Of a DNA stretch of 64,000 nt, positions 27,815 to 36,104 are shown in pieces. The stretch covers positions 1-64,000 of the forward strand of contig PBSL01000074.1 in NCBI GenBank assembly GCA_002726205.1, given 5' to 3'. Source of the stretch: Planctomycetaceae bacterium. GTDB taxonomy: Bacteria; Planctomycetota; Planctomycetia; Planctomycetales; Planctomycetaceae. The translations under genes and the position numbers were made by a program. Numbering within the stretch: the first letter of the stretch is position 1; each line of letters opens with the position of its first letter. The notes beneath the pieces are model-generated. The model made no database searches and was not told where the DNA came from. It saw only the letters and a program-made list of their open reading frames with translations.

Positions 27815-27843
27815 TTGCCGCACGGACGGCCCTGGACTACAGT
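27815..27843 (+). promoter_or_regulatory. Candidate sigma-70 promoter of the M50 protease gene
   Basis: TTGCCG (27815-27820), a 17-base spacer and TACAGT (27838-27843), each 4 of 6 to consensus or better, 45 bases before the ATG at 27889, in the mutL divergent gap. Confidence 0.45.
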
Positions 27844-27888
27844 ACGCCCGCGTGGCCACCCCGCAGGCCAACAGCCCAGGACAAACTG

Positions 27889-28611
27889 ATGCTCGGCCAG
27901 ATTCCTCCAACCAGTTTCGACCTCCGCTTCAGTGTGGCCGGGATCCCGGTCCGGGTGCACCCGGTGTTCTGGGCGACGGCGGCGTTTCTGGCATGGGACG
28001 GCAGTGATCCACCGGCGACGTTCCTGGGAGTTCTCTGTGTTTTCCTGAGCATTCTTGTCCACGAACTCGGCCATGCCGGCATGACACGATGTTTCGGCTG
28101 GGATTCGGAGATCGTGCTCGGTTTTTTCGGCGGCTATGCCACGACGGTCCGTGAATCGACCGCCCGCAACATCGCCGTACTGATCGCGGGTCCAGGCGCC
28201 GGCCTGCTGCTGGCGGTGGGCACGTTCGTTGTGCTGCGGCAGGTCGAGGGCCTGTCACCCAGGACAGTCGACGCGTTGAGATTTCTGCTGTTCATCAACC
28301 TGATCTGGTCACTGGTCAACCTGTTGCCGGTCCTGCCACTGGATGGCGGGCAGTTGCTTCGCGAGATTCTCGTCTGGGCAAATCGTCAACGGGGACAGCA
28401 GCGGGCGGTTGTACTCTCGACGATTGTGGCCGGGGTCATCGCCGTTTCCGGCTACCTGTTCGGACGACGCGTCGGACTCGACGGGACCTTCCTGGCGATC
28501 CTGTTTGGCCTGTTGGCCTACCAGAACTACGCGACCTGGCAGGCGCTGCGGGGCGGGGGACGACCGCCGACGAACATGGATGTGCCACCGCCACCCGGTC
28601 GCCGGTTTTGA
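27889..28611 (+). CDS. Site-2-type intramembrane metalloprotease (M50 family)
   Basis: A 240-residue membrane protein with about six hydrophobic segments. The zinc motif HELGH is at residues 58-62, and the third ligand lies in NLLPVLPLDGGQ, the conserved LDGG box. It has no PDZ or CBS domain, so it is a minimal rhomboid-sized S2P homologue (SpoIVFB-like class). The substrate is unknown. It is divergent from mutL and convergent with the enolase-superfamily gene. Confidence 0.9.
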   Translation: MLGQIPPTSFDLRFSVAGIPVRVHPVFWATAAFLAWDGSDPPATFLGVLCVFLSILVHELGHAGMTRCFGWDSEIVLGFFGGYATTVRESTARNIAVLIAGPGAGLLLAVGTFVVLRQVEGLSPRTVDALRFLLFINLIWSLVNLLPVLPLDGGQLLREILVWANRQRGQQRAVVLSTIVAGVIAVSGYLFGRRVGLDGTFLAILFGLLAYQNYATWQALRGGGRPPTNMDVPPPPGRRF

Positions 28612-28621
28612 GCAACTCTGT

Positions 28622-29974
28622 CTAGAATCCCAGGCCGATGCCGGCCAATTCGCTGGTGGCAACGGTACCGTCGGTGATGTTGAACATCCCGGGGAACTGC
28701 TTGGCCCAGGCGCGATTCGGCCCCGGGCAGTATTGCCGTCCGTTGCCTTCGATCGCCTGGACACCCGGCACGCGCGCGGCGAGGCTGGCCGAATGCAGGA
28801 AGGAGAGGCCCGGGCAGGTGAGATCCTGGACGCACAGGAACATGTCGAATTTCTGGGCCGCGGCGGCCAGCAGCAGCGAATCGGTCTGTCCCTTGCAGGC
28901 CTTCAACGCCACGCCGCTGTAGCCCTGCTCGCGGCACAGCAGCAACGAGTCGTAGTCAACCAGTGCCTCGTCGATCACCACCGGTTTGATCGCCGCGGCC
29001 TCGTGCATCTTCACGTCGGGATGAGCCTTGAGGTCGCGACTGGTCGGCTGCTCGATGTACTGGATCCGCTCGTAGGCCGACCCGGATCCCTCGCGGACCT
29101 TCGCCAGGAACGCCAGCACGTACTCGACGTTTTCGCACTTCTCGTTGAAGTCGGTCGAGTAAAACCACTCGTTGCAGCCCCGGTCCGCCTGGGCCTGGGC
29201 CGCGACCGCTTCGATGGCCAGCACCCGGGCGACGTCCCAGTCGAGATCGTCGCCGTTGAGCTTGATCTTGAGGTGAGTCAGCCCGTCAGCGGCGATCCAC
29301 TCGGGCAACGTCTCGGGCAGCCCGTCATCGATGCGTGTCTCGATGTCGGCGTCGGTCAGTGGGTCGAGTGCCCCAACGAGATGGTACAACGGCAGGGTCG
29401 GCTTGGGCTCACGCAGCGTGTAGGCGTCGAGGTACTCTCCGGCAAATTGCTCGTCGAGGTACTCCGCCAGGTCGCACGCCATGTACTCGGCCGAGAGCGC
29501 GTTGAACGAGTTGACCTGGTTGGCGCGTCCGAAGGCATCGTGGACGGCGGCATCGATCGGGCTGGCGGCTACCAGTTGAGCCAGTTCGGGGATCGGCTCG
29601 TCGAGGCCCATCTGCGAGGCCACGGCGCGACCCAGGTGATGGTATTCGGCGGACAACTGGAACATGATGTCCATCGGATGGCCGAACTCGGGATACGAAT
29701 CGACCAGGGCAGCAACCCGTTCGGCGAATTCCTGCATGGCCGCTTCGGCCTGGTCAGGTGAGACCGTCGCTGACGGCCACGCCCAGATATTGCCCAGCGG
29801 CATGCTCCCGTAACCGGCCGCATGAACGCCCCGGCCGTTTTCAACGCCGATCTCAACGTTGATCAACGTTGAGTTCTCGGTGATCCTTCCGCCGAATTTC
29901 AACGGCGTGCGAAACGCGACGGCCTCGAACGTGCAGGCGACGTCGACAATCCGAATGTCGGTGGATTTGGTCAT
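28622..29974 (-). CDS. Enolase-superfamily enzyme (mandelate racemase/muconate lactonizing type)
   Basis: A 450-residue protein with the capping domain at the N-terminus and an MR_MLE barrel. The catalytic lysine region is LKIKLNG. Metal ligands are likely in YSTDFNEKC, QYIEQPTSRD and VVIDEAL, and the second base region is ALKACKGQT. These enzymes abstract a proton alpha to a carboxylate (racemases, dehydratases, cycloisomerases). The substrate cannot be assigned. The nearest upstream gene on its strand is the ATP-grasp gene, 160 bases away. Confidence 0.88.
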   Translation of the reverse strand: MTKSTDIRIVDVACTFEAVAFRTPLKFGGRITENSTLINVEIGVENGRGVHAAGYGSMPLGNIWAWPSATVSPDQAEAAMQEFAERVAALVDSYPEFGHPMDIMFQLSAEYHHLGRAVASQMGLDEPIPELAQLVAASPIDAAVHDAFGRANQVNSFNALSAEYMACDLAEYLDEQFAGEYLDAYTLREPKPTLPLYHLVGALDPLTDADIETRIDDGLPETLPEWIAADGLTHLKIKLNGDDLDWDVARVLAIEAVAAQAQADRGCNEWFYSTDFNEKCENVEYVLAFLAKVREGSGSAYERIQYIEQPTSRDLKAHPDVKMHEAAAIKPVVIDEALVDYDSLLLCREQGYSGVALKACKGQTDSLLLAAAAQKFDMFLCVQDLTCPGLSFLHSASLAARVPGVQAIEGNGRQYCPGPNRAWAKQFPGMFNITDGTVATSELAGIGLGF

Positions 29975-30133
29975 GGATCTCCGAGAGGGCGACGCAGGAA
30001 AGCGGGTGGGTCAATCAAGAGACGATGGCCCGATCCTACCGCTGCATCTCGTGTCGTTCAACATCTCCGGGGAGTTCTTCTTGATGAAACCCGGGTCGCA
30101 GGCGGGCCAATCGGCCTCGCAGAAGTGTTGTCG

Positions 30134-31348
30134 TCAGCGTTCCTGGGATTGGTAGACCGCCTCGGCCGCCGACTGCAGGTTCTCGCGGCAACTGTCGTTG
30201 GTGGCGGCCGAGGTGAGAACCGTGCAGATCGGCCGGCCGGCGGGAATCGTCGTGCCTTCGTGGGGGACGTCGGCGAGGTACCAGGGGGAAGCGGCCGTCA
30301 CGGGTTCCGGGGACGAGAGTGGCAGGTCCCGGATCTCGAGGTCTGCGGGAGCAAACAGAACCGCCTTGCCGTGACAGGCAAGGCCGTCGCTTCTCGCCAT
30401 GCGACTCGTCTCGGAGCGGGCGCGAGTTGTCGAGAAGACTGCCAGATGTTCGGCGATCATCGATTCGCCACTGGCCGATTCCAGGACCTCGGCCGAGGCG
30501 GTGTAGCGTGGATTGATCTCGACTGGCCAGGCCCCGTGATCGTTGATCACCATGTCGATGCCGAACAGTCCTCTCAACCCGGCAGCAGACACCAGGACTT
30601 CGGCCAGCCGACGGACCCGGTCGTCGATGGGCTGGGGCAGGGCCAGGGGGCCGATCGAACCGCACCACGCCCAGCGGGTCGCAGACAACCACGGTTGGCC
30701 CACCAGCTGGATCGTTGTTCCCAGCAGGCGTGCCGATCGACCGTCCCCCACGCACAATGCGGCGGCCGCCCGGCCGTGGATCTTCTGTTGAAACACCAGC
30801 CCGCCGCGGTCGCGATCCGGCAGCGATTCCGGAGAAAATTCCGGGGACCAGTCGACCACTCCCGAACCACCACCGCTGCGTGTTGAGCGGAGGATCCAGT
30901 TCCCATCTCGAGGTGGTGGATCGGTGCCGGGCCTGAGTGTCGGGCAGGGCAGGTCGTGGGCCTGACAGAGTCGAGCGACCCACCAGGGATCACGGATCAA
31001 TGTCAGCACGTCGGAGGGGTTGCCCCAGAGAGGGCCGTTGGCTGCCAGGGCGTCGATGATCTCGGGATGATTTTCCAGGGCGCCGGTGTAGACCCGCGGG
31101 CAAGGCCCCGGCAGGCCCTCGGCCAGCTGCCCGACCGCGGCGGGAAGCCCGCGGGGGTAATCACCGACGGTGATGACCCGCGTCAGCGAGGCCAGGTCCC
31201 GGTCGCCGAACAGATCGGCACACAGTGGTCGCCAGCCGGCCCGGATCGCCGACCACGCTGCCGCCCGTGTGCTGGCGCCGACGAGAATCAGTGGAGGCGC
31301 CGATGGATCGGGCGGGGCCGGTTCGACTGGGAATGGAGATGACGGCAT
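30134..31348 (-). CDS. ATP-grasp protein of the C1 block
   Basis: A 404-residue protein with the ATP-grasp fold. The phosphate/ATP loop is RSTRSGGGSGV, and the metal-binding end motif is GIDMVINDHGAWPVEINPRYTAS. ATG at 31348 gives a short proline-rich N-terminus; an open frame extends to 31513 but overlaps the fae upstream region. ATP-grasp ligases of this general kind (OrfY-like) accompany fae in tetrahydromethanopterin-linked C1 gene clusters of methylotrophs and planctomycetes. A role in pterin cofactor assembly is inferred from that association only. It is divergent from fae. Confidence 0.82.
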   Translation of the reverse strand: MPSSPFPVEPAPPDPSAPPLILVGASTRAAAWSAIRAGWRPLCADLFGDRDLASLTRVITVGDYPRGLPAAVGQLAEGLPGPCPRVYTGALENHPEIIDALAANGPLWGNPSDVLTLIRDPWWVARLCQAHDLPCPTLRPGTDPPPRDGNWILRSTRSGGGSGVVDWSPEFSPESLPDRDRGGLVFQQKIHGRAAAALCVGDGRSARLLGTTIQLVGQPWLSATRWAWCGSIGPLALPQPIDDRVRRLAEVLVSAAGLRGLFGIDMVINDHGAWPVEINPRYTASAEVLESASGESMIAEHLAVFSTTRARSETSRMARSDGLACHGKAVLFAPADLEIRDLPLSSPEPVTAASPWYLADVPHEGTTIPAGRPICTVLTSAATNDSCRENLQSAAEAVYQSQER

Positions 31349-31404
31349 TGGGACGGGCTGGTGCTGGAATTCCCCGCGGTGACGTGGTATCAAGGTCGCC
31401 TGAG

Positions 31405-31410
31405 GATAAT
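31405..31410 (+). promoter_or_regulatory. Possible -10 element of fae
   Basis: GATAAT (5 of 6) in the 158-base divergent gap, about 95 bases before the fae ATG. No convincing -35 lies at standard spacing. fae itself has an excellent ribosome-binding site, GAGGAG at 31492-31497. Confidence 0.3.
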
Positions 31411-31506
31411 GGAGAGCCGGGATCGAGGCTTGCCTCCGCTGGCGAAGTCGGCGGGACGGGTGAGTGAACCCGGTGACGGGACACAACTGTTGAGGAGAGA
31501 ACCGAG

Positions 31507-32055
31507 ATGTCAATTCTAGTCGGTGAAGCCCTGTGTGGTGATGGAAATGAAGTTGCTCATATCGATCTGATGATCGGCGACAAGTCGGGGCCGGTCGGTA
31601 CCGCGTTCGCCAACGCCCTGGCGCGGCAGTCGGCCGGGCACATTAACCTGCTGGCCGTGCTGACACCCAACCTGGCCGTCAAGCCCTCGACCGTGATGAT
31701 TACCAAGGTCACGATCAAGGGGGCCGGGCAGGCCGTGCAGATGTTCGGTCCGGCCCAGAAGGGTGTCGCCAAGGCCGTTGCCGATTGTGTCGCCGAGGGG
31801 ACAATTCCCGCCGACCAGGCCGAAGACCTCGTCATCGTCTGCGGTGTCTTCATCCACTGGCTGGCCGAGGACGACGCCAAGATCCAGCAGTACAACTACG
31901 AGGCGACGAAGTTGTCGATCGAGCGGGCGATGGCCAACAATCCCTCGGCCGCGGAGATGGTCGAGCAAAAAGATACGGCCAAGCATCCGTTTGAAGCGGC
32001 CGACGGGCCGGCTGAAGAGTCGGCTGAAGAGTCGGCTGAAGGCGACGGCGACTGA
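31507..32055 (+). CDS. fae: Formaldehyde-activating enzyme
   Basis: A 182-residue Fae that condenses formaldehyde with tetrahydromethanopterin to methylene-H4MPT. The catalytic histidine is His18 in [10 protein letters not shown], and the conserved [23 protein letters not shown] and [14 protein letters not shown] blocks are intact. The C-terminus adds a short acidic tail with repeated ESAE units absent from well-studied Fae proteins. The methylene-H4MPT dehydrogenase gene is next on the same strand, 105 bases away and separated by a strong hairpin. Confidence 0.97.
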   Translation: MSILVGEALCGDGNEVAHIDLMIGDKSGPVGTAFANALARQSAGHINLLAVLTPNLAVKPSTVMITKVTIKGAGQAVQMFGPAQKGVAKAVADCVAEGTIPADQAEDLVIVCGVFIHWLAEDDAKIQQYNYEATKLSIERAMANNPSAAEMVEQKDTAKHPFEAADGPAEESAEESAEGDGD

Positions 32056-32080
32056 GTCGCCGTTCGGCCGTGAATGGAAA

Positions 32081-32128
32081 CGAAGCACGGGCCCGGTTTT
32101 CCCTTTCACCAGGGGCCGGGCCGCTTCG
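32081..32128 (+). promoter_or_regulatory. Strong hairpin between fae and the dehydrogenase gene
   Basis: CGAAGC (32081-32086) and GGCCCGG (32090-32096) pair with CCGGGCC (32116-32122) and GCTTCG (32123-32128), giving 13 base pairs with a three-base bulge and a 19-base loop. There is no T-run after it, so it is more likely a processing or stabilising element than a terminator. Confidence 0.55.
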
Positions 32129-32160
32129 TTGCGGGACGAGTTGAGCCTGGATGACATGTC

Positions 32161-33024
32161 ATGAAATCGATCCTGATCCAGCTTGATACCGATCCGCAGC
32201 CGAGCGTGTTTGACCGCGTTGTCGCGATCGACGCCGGAATTGATCATCTGTTTGCCTATGGAGGCGTGACGCCGGAGACGGTCGAGTCGCTTGTCCACGG
32301 GGCCATCTTCACCCGCGGTGTGACCGATCTCTCGCAAACGGCGATCTTTGTCGGCGGCAGCGATGTGATGGCCGGGGAACGCGTGTTTGCCGCGGTGCAG
32401 CAGGCCTTCTTCGGTCCGATGAGGGTGTCGGTGATGATGGATTCCAACGGGTCCAACACGACGGCCGCGGCCGCGGTACTGAGAGCCCGGCGGCACGTGT
32501 CGCTGTCGGGAACCGTTGCCGTGGTGCTGGGCGGGACCGGGCCGGTTGGGCAGCGGGCCGCGGAATTGTTGGCTCTGGAGGGGGCGGAGGTGAGGCTGGG
32601 GAGTCGCTCCCAGGAGCGGGCGGCGGCGACCTGCGCGACGATCTCTGCCCGGCTGCCCGAGTCGCGGCTGGTTCCGGTTTCGACAGCCGATCCCGATTCC
32701 ATCCCGGCAACGCTCGCCGGAGCCTCGACGGTGATCGCCGCGGGCGCGACGGGTGTGCAACTGGTATCGGTCGAGGCACGATCTGGTGCCGCAGACCTGC
32801 AGGTCGCCATCGATCTCAACGCCGTTCCCCCCCTGGGAATCGAGGGGGTCGAGATGACCGACAAGGCCGTCGATCGCAACGGGGTTGCCTGTTACGGGGC
32901 GATCGGGGTTGGCGGGACAAAGATGAAAATCCACACGGCCGCTTTGAAGCGGCTGTTTGATGGGTCCGAAGGGGTGCTCGACAACGAGGCGATCTATCGC
33001 ATCGGCGAGTCGCTGGAGAGCTGA
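32161..33024 (+). CDS. mtdC: NAD(P)-dependent methylene-tetrahydromethanopterin dehydrogenase (MtdA/B/C family)
   Basis: A 287-residue dehydrogenase that oxidises methylene-H4MPT to methenyl-H4MPT. The N-terminal Mtd domain carries SNGSNTTAAAAV, and the Rossmann loop is VLGGTGPVGQRAAE. Planctomycetes are known to carry the MtdC subclass, so that symbol is used, but the subclass needs a phylogeny. It follows fae on the same strand, giving consecutive enzyme steps. Two sets of overlapping hairpins lie between its stop and the BamA gene. Confidence 0.88.
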   Translation: MKSILIQLDTDPQPSVFDRVVAIDAGIDHLFAYGGVTPETVESLVHGAIFTRGVTDLSQTAIFVGGSDVMAGERVFAAVQQAFFGPMRVSVMMDSNGSNTTAAAAVLRARRHVSLSGTVAVVLGGTGPVGQRAAELLALEGAEVRLGSRSQERAAATCATISARLPESRLVPVSTADPDSIPATLAGASTVIAAGATGVQLVSVEARSGAADLQVAIDLNAVPPLGIEGVEMTDKAVDRNGVACYGAIGVGGTKMKIHTAALKRLFDGSEGVLDNEAIYRIGESLES

Positions 33025-33040
33025 GACCCGGGGGATCGAA

Positions 33041-33088
33041 CCACGGGAATTCGCCTTGTTGCCTGCCGTGGAATTCACTATATCCACG
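33041..33088 (+). promoter_or_regulatory. Mutually exclusive hairpins downstream of mtdC
   Basis: CCACGG (33041-33046) can pair with CCGTGG (33066-33071). The overlapping CGTGGA (33067-33072) can instead pair with TCCACG (33083-33088). Only one stem can form at a time. Confidence 0.4.
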
Positions 33089-33091
33089 CCC

Positions 33092-33128
33092 CCAGCAGGT
33101 GCCGTTCTGCTGGCACCCCTCTCTTTTT
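33092..33128 (+). terminator. Terminator-like hairpin with an alternative fold before BamA
   Basis: CCAGCAG (33092-33098) pairs with CTGCTGG (33107-33113). Alternatively GGTGCC (33098-33103) pairs with GGCACC (33112-33117), closer to the pyrimidine run CCTCTCTTTTTCT. The BamA start is 31 bases further on. It could end the fae-mtdC transcript. Confidence 0.4.
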
Positions 33129-33158
33129 CTCCAAGCGTTCAAACAACGAGATCCTGCC

Positions 33159-36041
33159 ATGCCGGCTGTCCTCCGCGACCGGCTCCTGCGCCGTTTCCCG
33201 GTCTCCGCTGCTGCCGGTTGGGCCGTCGCGCTGGCCTGTGGGGTTGTTGCCTGCGTCGGCTGCCAAACGGGACCGTTGATCCGGGGTCAATCGCCCCCGG
33301 TCGCTGCAGGTGGCGAGACGGGCGATCAGTGGGATTCGCGACCGACGATGCCGGATGCCCGGCAGGCCGCGCCGAGAACGCTTGATCTGCCCCCCGTCGA
33401 TGGACCCGTCGAAAAGAAACAGGCACGACCGCAACCCGGTAAGCGACCCGATCTCTCGAAACAGACACTCGTCGCCATCGTGGTCGAAGGCAATCAGTCG
33501 ATAACGACGAAAGACATTCTCCGCCTGCTTCGTCTGCAACCGGGCCGTATGATCACCGAGGCCCAGGTCCGCGACGATGTCCGTCGCCTGTTCGCCACGA
33601 GATGGTTCTTCAGTGTCGAACCGTTCTACCGCAATGACGTCGACAATCCGGGCGGGTTGACGCTTGTACTGCGTGTCGTCGAACGGCCGATGATCCGGGC
33701 GATTCGCTACGAGGGAAACAAGCACTTCGATGATGAGGAACTGACCGAGGCCACCGGGCTGAGGATCGGCAGTCCCTACGACATCAGTGCCAACCGTGAA
33801 GCCGTTCGAAAACTCGCCCAGATGTACCGTGACAAGGGATTCGCCTTCGCCAGGGTCGAGCTCGTCAAGGGCGACCGCCGCGGCGACCGCGACGTGGTGT
33901 TCCGGGTCGAGGAGGGGCAACAGGTCGTGGTGGCCGACGTGACCTTCGAGGGCAACAACTACCGCTATGCCACGGCGGGGATCCTGCGAACCAAGACCAA
34001 GACCAAGCGGGCGATGCTCGGTGTTGATCTGTTTGGCGGCAAGTTCAAGCCCGAGACGATTCCCCAGGACAAGCAGGCCCTGTTGGAGTACTACCGCGGA
34101 CTGGGGTTCTTCGACGTCAAGATCACGCACCGCGTTTCGACTGCCGATGTCGTCTTCAACCCGTTTCGGCAGGGCGACGGCAACCTCACGATCGAGTACA
34201 CGATCAGCGAGGGAACACAGTACAAGATCCGCACCGTCTCGTTACGGGGGAACAAGGTCTTTTCGACCAAGACCCTCGCCGATGAACTGCAACTGACGGC
34301 CGGTGAGTTCTTCAACAAACGGTACCTGGCCGACGACGTGCGCAAGATGAAGGACCGGTACGGGCGACTGGGGCGGCTTTTCGCGCGGGTCGAACCATTG
34401 ACCCGTTTCGATGATTCCCAGCCGGGCGTTGTCGATGTGATCTACGAGATCGACGAGGACCGCCCGTACCTGATCGGTCCCATCGACGTGAACTTCCACG
34501 GGGACAATCCTCACACGAAAGAGACCGTCGTTTTGAACCGGTTGCTGATCCAGCCCGGAGAGGTGGCCGATCCGAAACTGATTCGACGTAGCGAGCGTCG
34601 GCTTGCCGGCATGATCTTCGAACGGGGACCGATGAACGGTCCACGGATTCGAGTGCGGCCGATGGAACCGGAAGAACTGGTGCCCAAGCGGATCCCCGCG
34701 GATCCACTTTCAGGTTTGATTCCTCGGACGCGGTTCGACCGGGACGTGTTTGACCCGTCGGGCCTTGATCGAATCGACACCGGCCTGGATGCGGTCGTCT
34801 CCGGACCTCCGTTCGAACGAGGCCCGGAGTTGGAGTCAGAGATCTTCCGGGCACAGAGCAAGGAACCGATCCCCGCCGCGCAACCCTACAACCCGATCAT
34901 CGAGAACTCTCCACTCGGCGACCCGTTCGGCTCGCTTGGTCGGGCGCTGGTCGACCCCAATTACGGGCTGCTCGATGTCGACATCGACGTGACCGAAGCG
35001 CGGACGGGCCGCCTGATGTTCGGGGCCGGCGTCAACAGCGACTCGGGAGTGGTCGGATCGATCGTACTCGACGAGAACAACTTCGATCTGCTCCGTCTGC
35101 CCTCGAGCATGCAGGACATCTCCGACGGCACCGCCTGGCGGGGGGGGGGACAGCGGTTGCGGATCGAGGCGATGCCGGGCAATTACTTCAGTCGCTATCT
35201 GCTCAACTGGTCGGATCCCTACTTCCTGGACACCGACTTCAGCCTCAGTGTCGCCGGATTCTACTACCAGCGGTTCTACTTCGACTGGCACGAGCACCGT
35301 ACCGGGGGACGGGTCACACTGGGTCGGCAGTTGACCCGCGAGTGGTCGTTGTCGGGGACGCTGCGACTGGAGAGCGTGGATATCGACAATCCGGATGTGC
35401 CGACACCCGACCTGTTACTGGCTGCACTTGGCGAGACCTGGTTTACCAGCGGCCGCGTGTCCCTGGCTCACGATACGCGTGACAACGCCTTCCTGCCCAC
35501 CGAGGGGCATTTCCTGCAGGCGAGCTTTGAGCACGCCTTCGGTGATTTCAGTTTTCCACAGTTCCGCGGGGATGCCAAGCAGTACTACACTCTCTCGGAA
35601 CGTCCCGACGGCAATGGCCGCCAGGTGCTGTCGCTGTCGAGCCAGGTGGGCTGGACCGGCGTGGACACGCCGATCTACGAGCGGTTCTTCGCCGGTGGCT
35701 ACCAGAGCTTCCGGGGATTCGACTTCCGTGGCGTCTCGCCTCGCCAGGACGGGTTCCCCAACACCGGCATCGGTGGTCGTTTCATGGCACTGGGTAGTGT
35801 CCAGTACCAGTTCCCGATCACCGCCGACGAGATGATCTCGGGTGTGGTCTTCACCGATTTCGGTTCGATTGAAGACAGGATCACGCTCGACGACTTTCGG
35901 CTGACACTGGGCGGGGGCTTGCGGGTGATGATTCCCGCGATGGGGCCGGTTCCGATTGCCGTTGACTGGGGTGTCCCCCTGGTCAAGCAGGATTTCGACG
36001 ACGAACGGATGTTCAGCTTCTACATCGGAATCAACCGCTAG
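33159..36041 (+). CDS. bamA: BamA/Omp85-family outer membrane assembly protein
   Basis: About 960 residues. A signal sequence ending VVACVGC could be a lipoprotein signal. Several POTRA-like repeats follow from about residue 100 (LVAIVVEGNQSITTKDIL; MIRAIRYEGNKHFDDEEL; TVSLRGNKVFSTKTL; IGPIDVNFHGDNPHTKE). A proline-rich insertion (about residues 490-610) precedes the C-terminal beta barrel, whose lid-loop motif RGFDFRGVSP is near residue 850, the counterpart of the VRGF/Y motif. It would insert beta-barrel proteins into the outer membrane. ATG at 33159 is preferred over 33099 because the latter overlaps the hairpins. Confidence 0.9.
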   Translation: MPAVLRDRLLRRFPVSAAAGWAVALACGVVACVGCQTGPLIRGQSPPVAAGGETGDQWDSRPTMPDARQAAPRTLDLPPVDGPVEKKQARPQPGKRPDLSKQTLVAIVVEGNQSITTKDILRLLRLQPGRMITEAQVRDDVRRLFATRWFFSVEPFYRNDVDNPGGLTLVLRVVERPMIRAIRYEGNKHFDDEELTEATGLRIGSPYDISANREAVRKLAQMYRDKGFAFARVELVKGDRRGDRDVVFRVEEGQQVVVADVTFEGNNYRYATAGILRTKTKTKRAMLGVDLFGGKFKPETIPQDKQALLEYYRGLGFFDVKITHRVSTADVVFNPFRQGDGNLTIEYTISEGTQYKIRTVSLRGNKVFSTKTLADELQLTAGEFFNKRYLADDVRKMKDRYGRLGRLFARVEPLTRFDDSQPGVVDVIYEIDEDRPYLIGPIDVNFHGDNPHTKETVVLNRLLIQPGEVADPKLIRRSERRLAGMIFERGPMNGPRIRVRPMEPEELVPKRIPADPLSGLIPRTRFDRDVFDPSGLDRIDTGLDAVVSGPPFERGPELESEIFRAQSKEPIPAAQPYNPIIENSPLGDPFGSLGRALVDPNYGLLDVDIDVTEARTGRLMFGAGVNSDSGVVGSIVLDENNFDLLRLPSSMQDISDGTAWRGGGQRLRIEAMPGNYFSRYLLNWSDPYFLDTDFSLSVAGFYYQRFYFDWHEHRTGGRVTLGRQLTREWSLSGTLRLESVDIDNPDVPTPDLLLAALGETWFTSGRVSLAHDTRDNAFLPTEGHFLQASFEHAFGDFSFPQFRGDAKQYYTLSERPDGNGRQVLSLSSQVGWTGVDTPIYERFFAGGYQSFRGFDFRGVSPRQDGFPNTGIGGRFMALGSVQYQFPITADEMISGVVFTDFGSIEDRITLDDFRLTLGGGLRVMIPAMGPVPIAVDWGVPLVKQDFDDERMFSFYIGINR

Positions 36042-36104
36042 GGCCCCTCCGGGTCGGTCCGGGTTCGCGTGGAGCGTTGATCGGCGGGCTGTTATCCTGA
36101 TCCC

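Noticed and set aside
30000-30133. Possible short gene between the enolase-superfamily gene and the ATP-grasp gene
   Set aside because: No frame with a start, ribosome-binding site and plausible composition; the 160-base gap shows nothing else of note.
33035-33060. tRNA-like string GGGATCGAACC on the plus strand, suggesting a minus-strand tRNA
   Set aside because: The T-stem does not pair beyond two bases and no acceptor, anticodon or D arm can be drawn around it.
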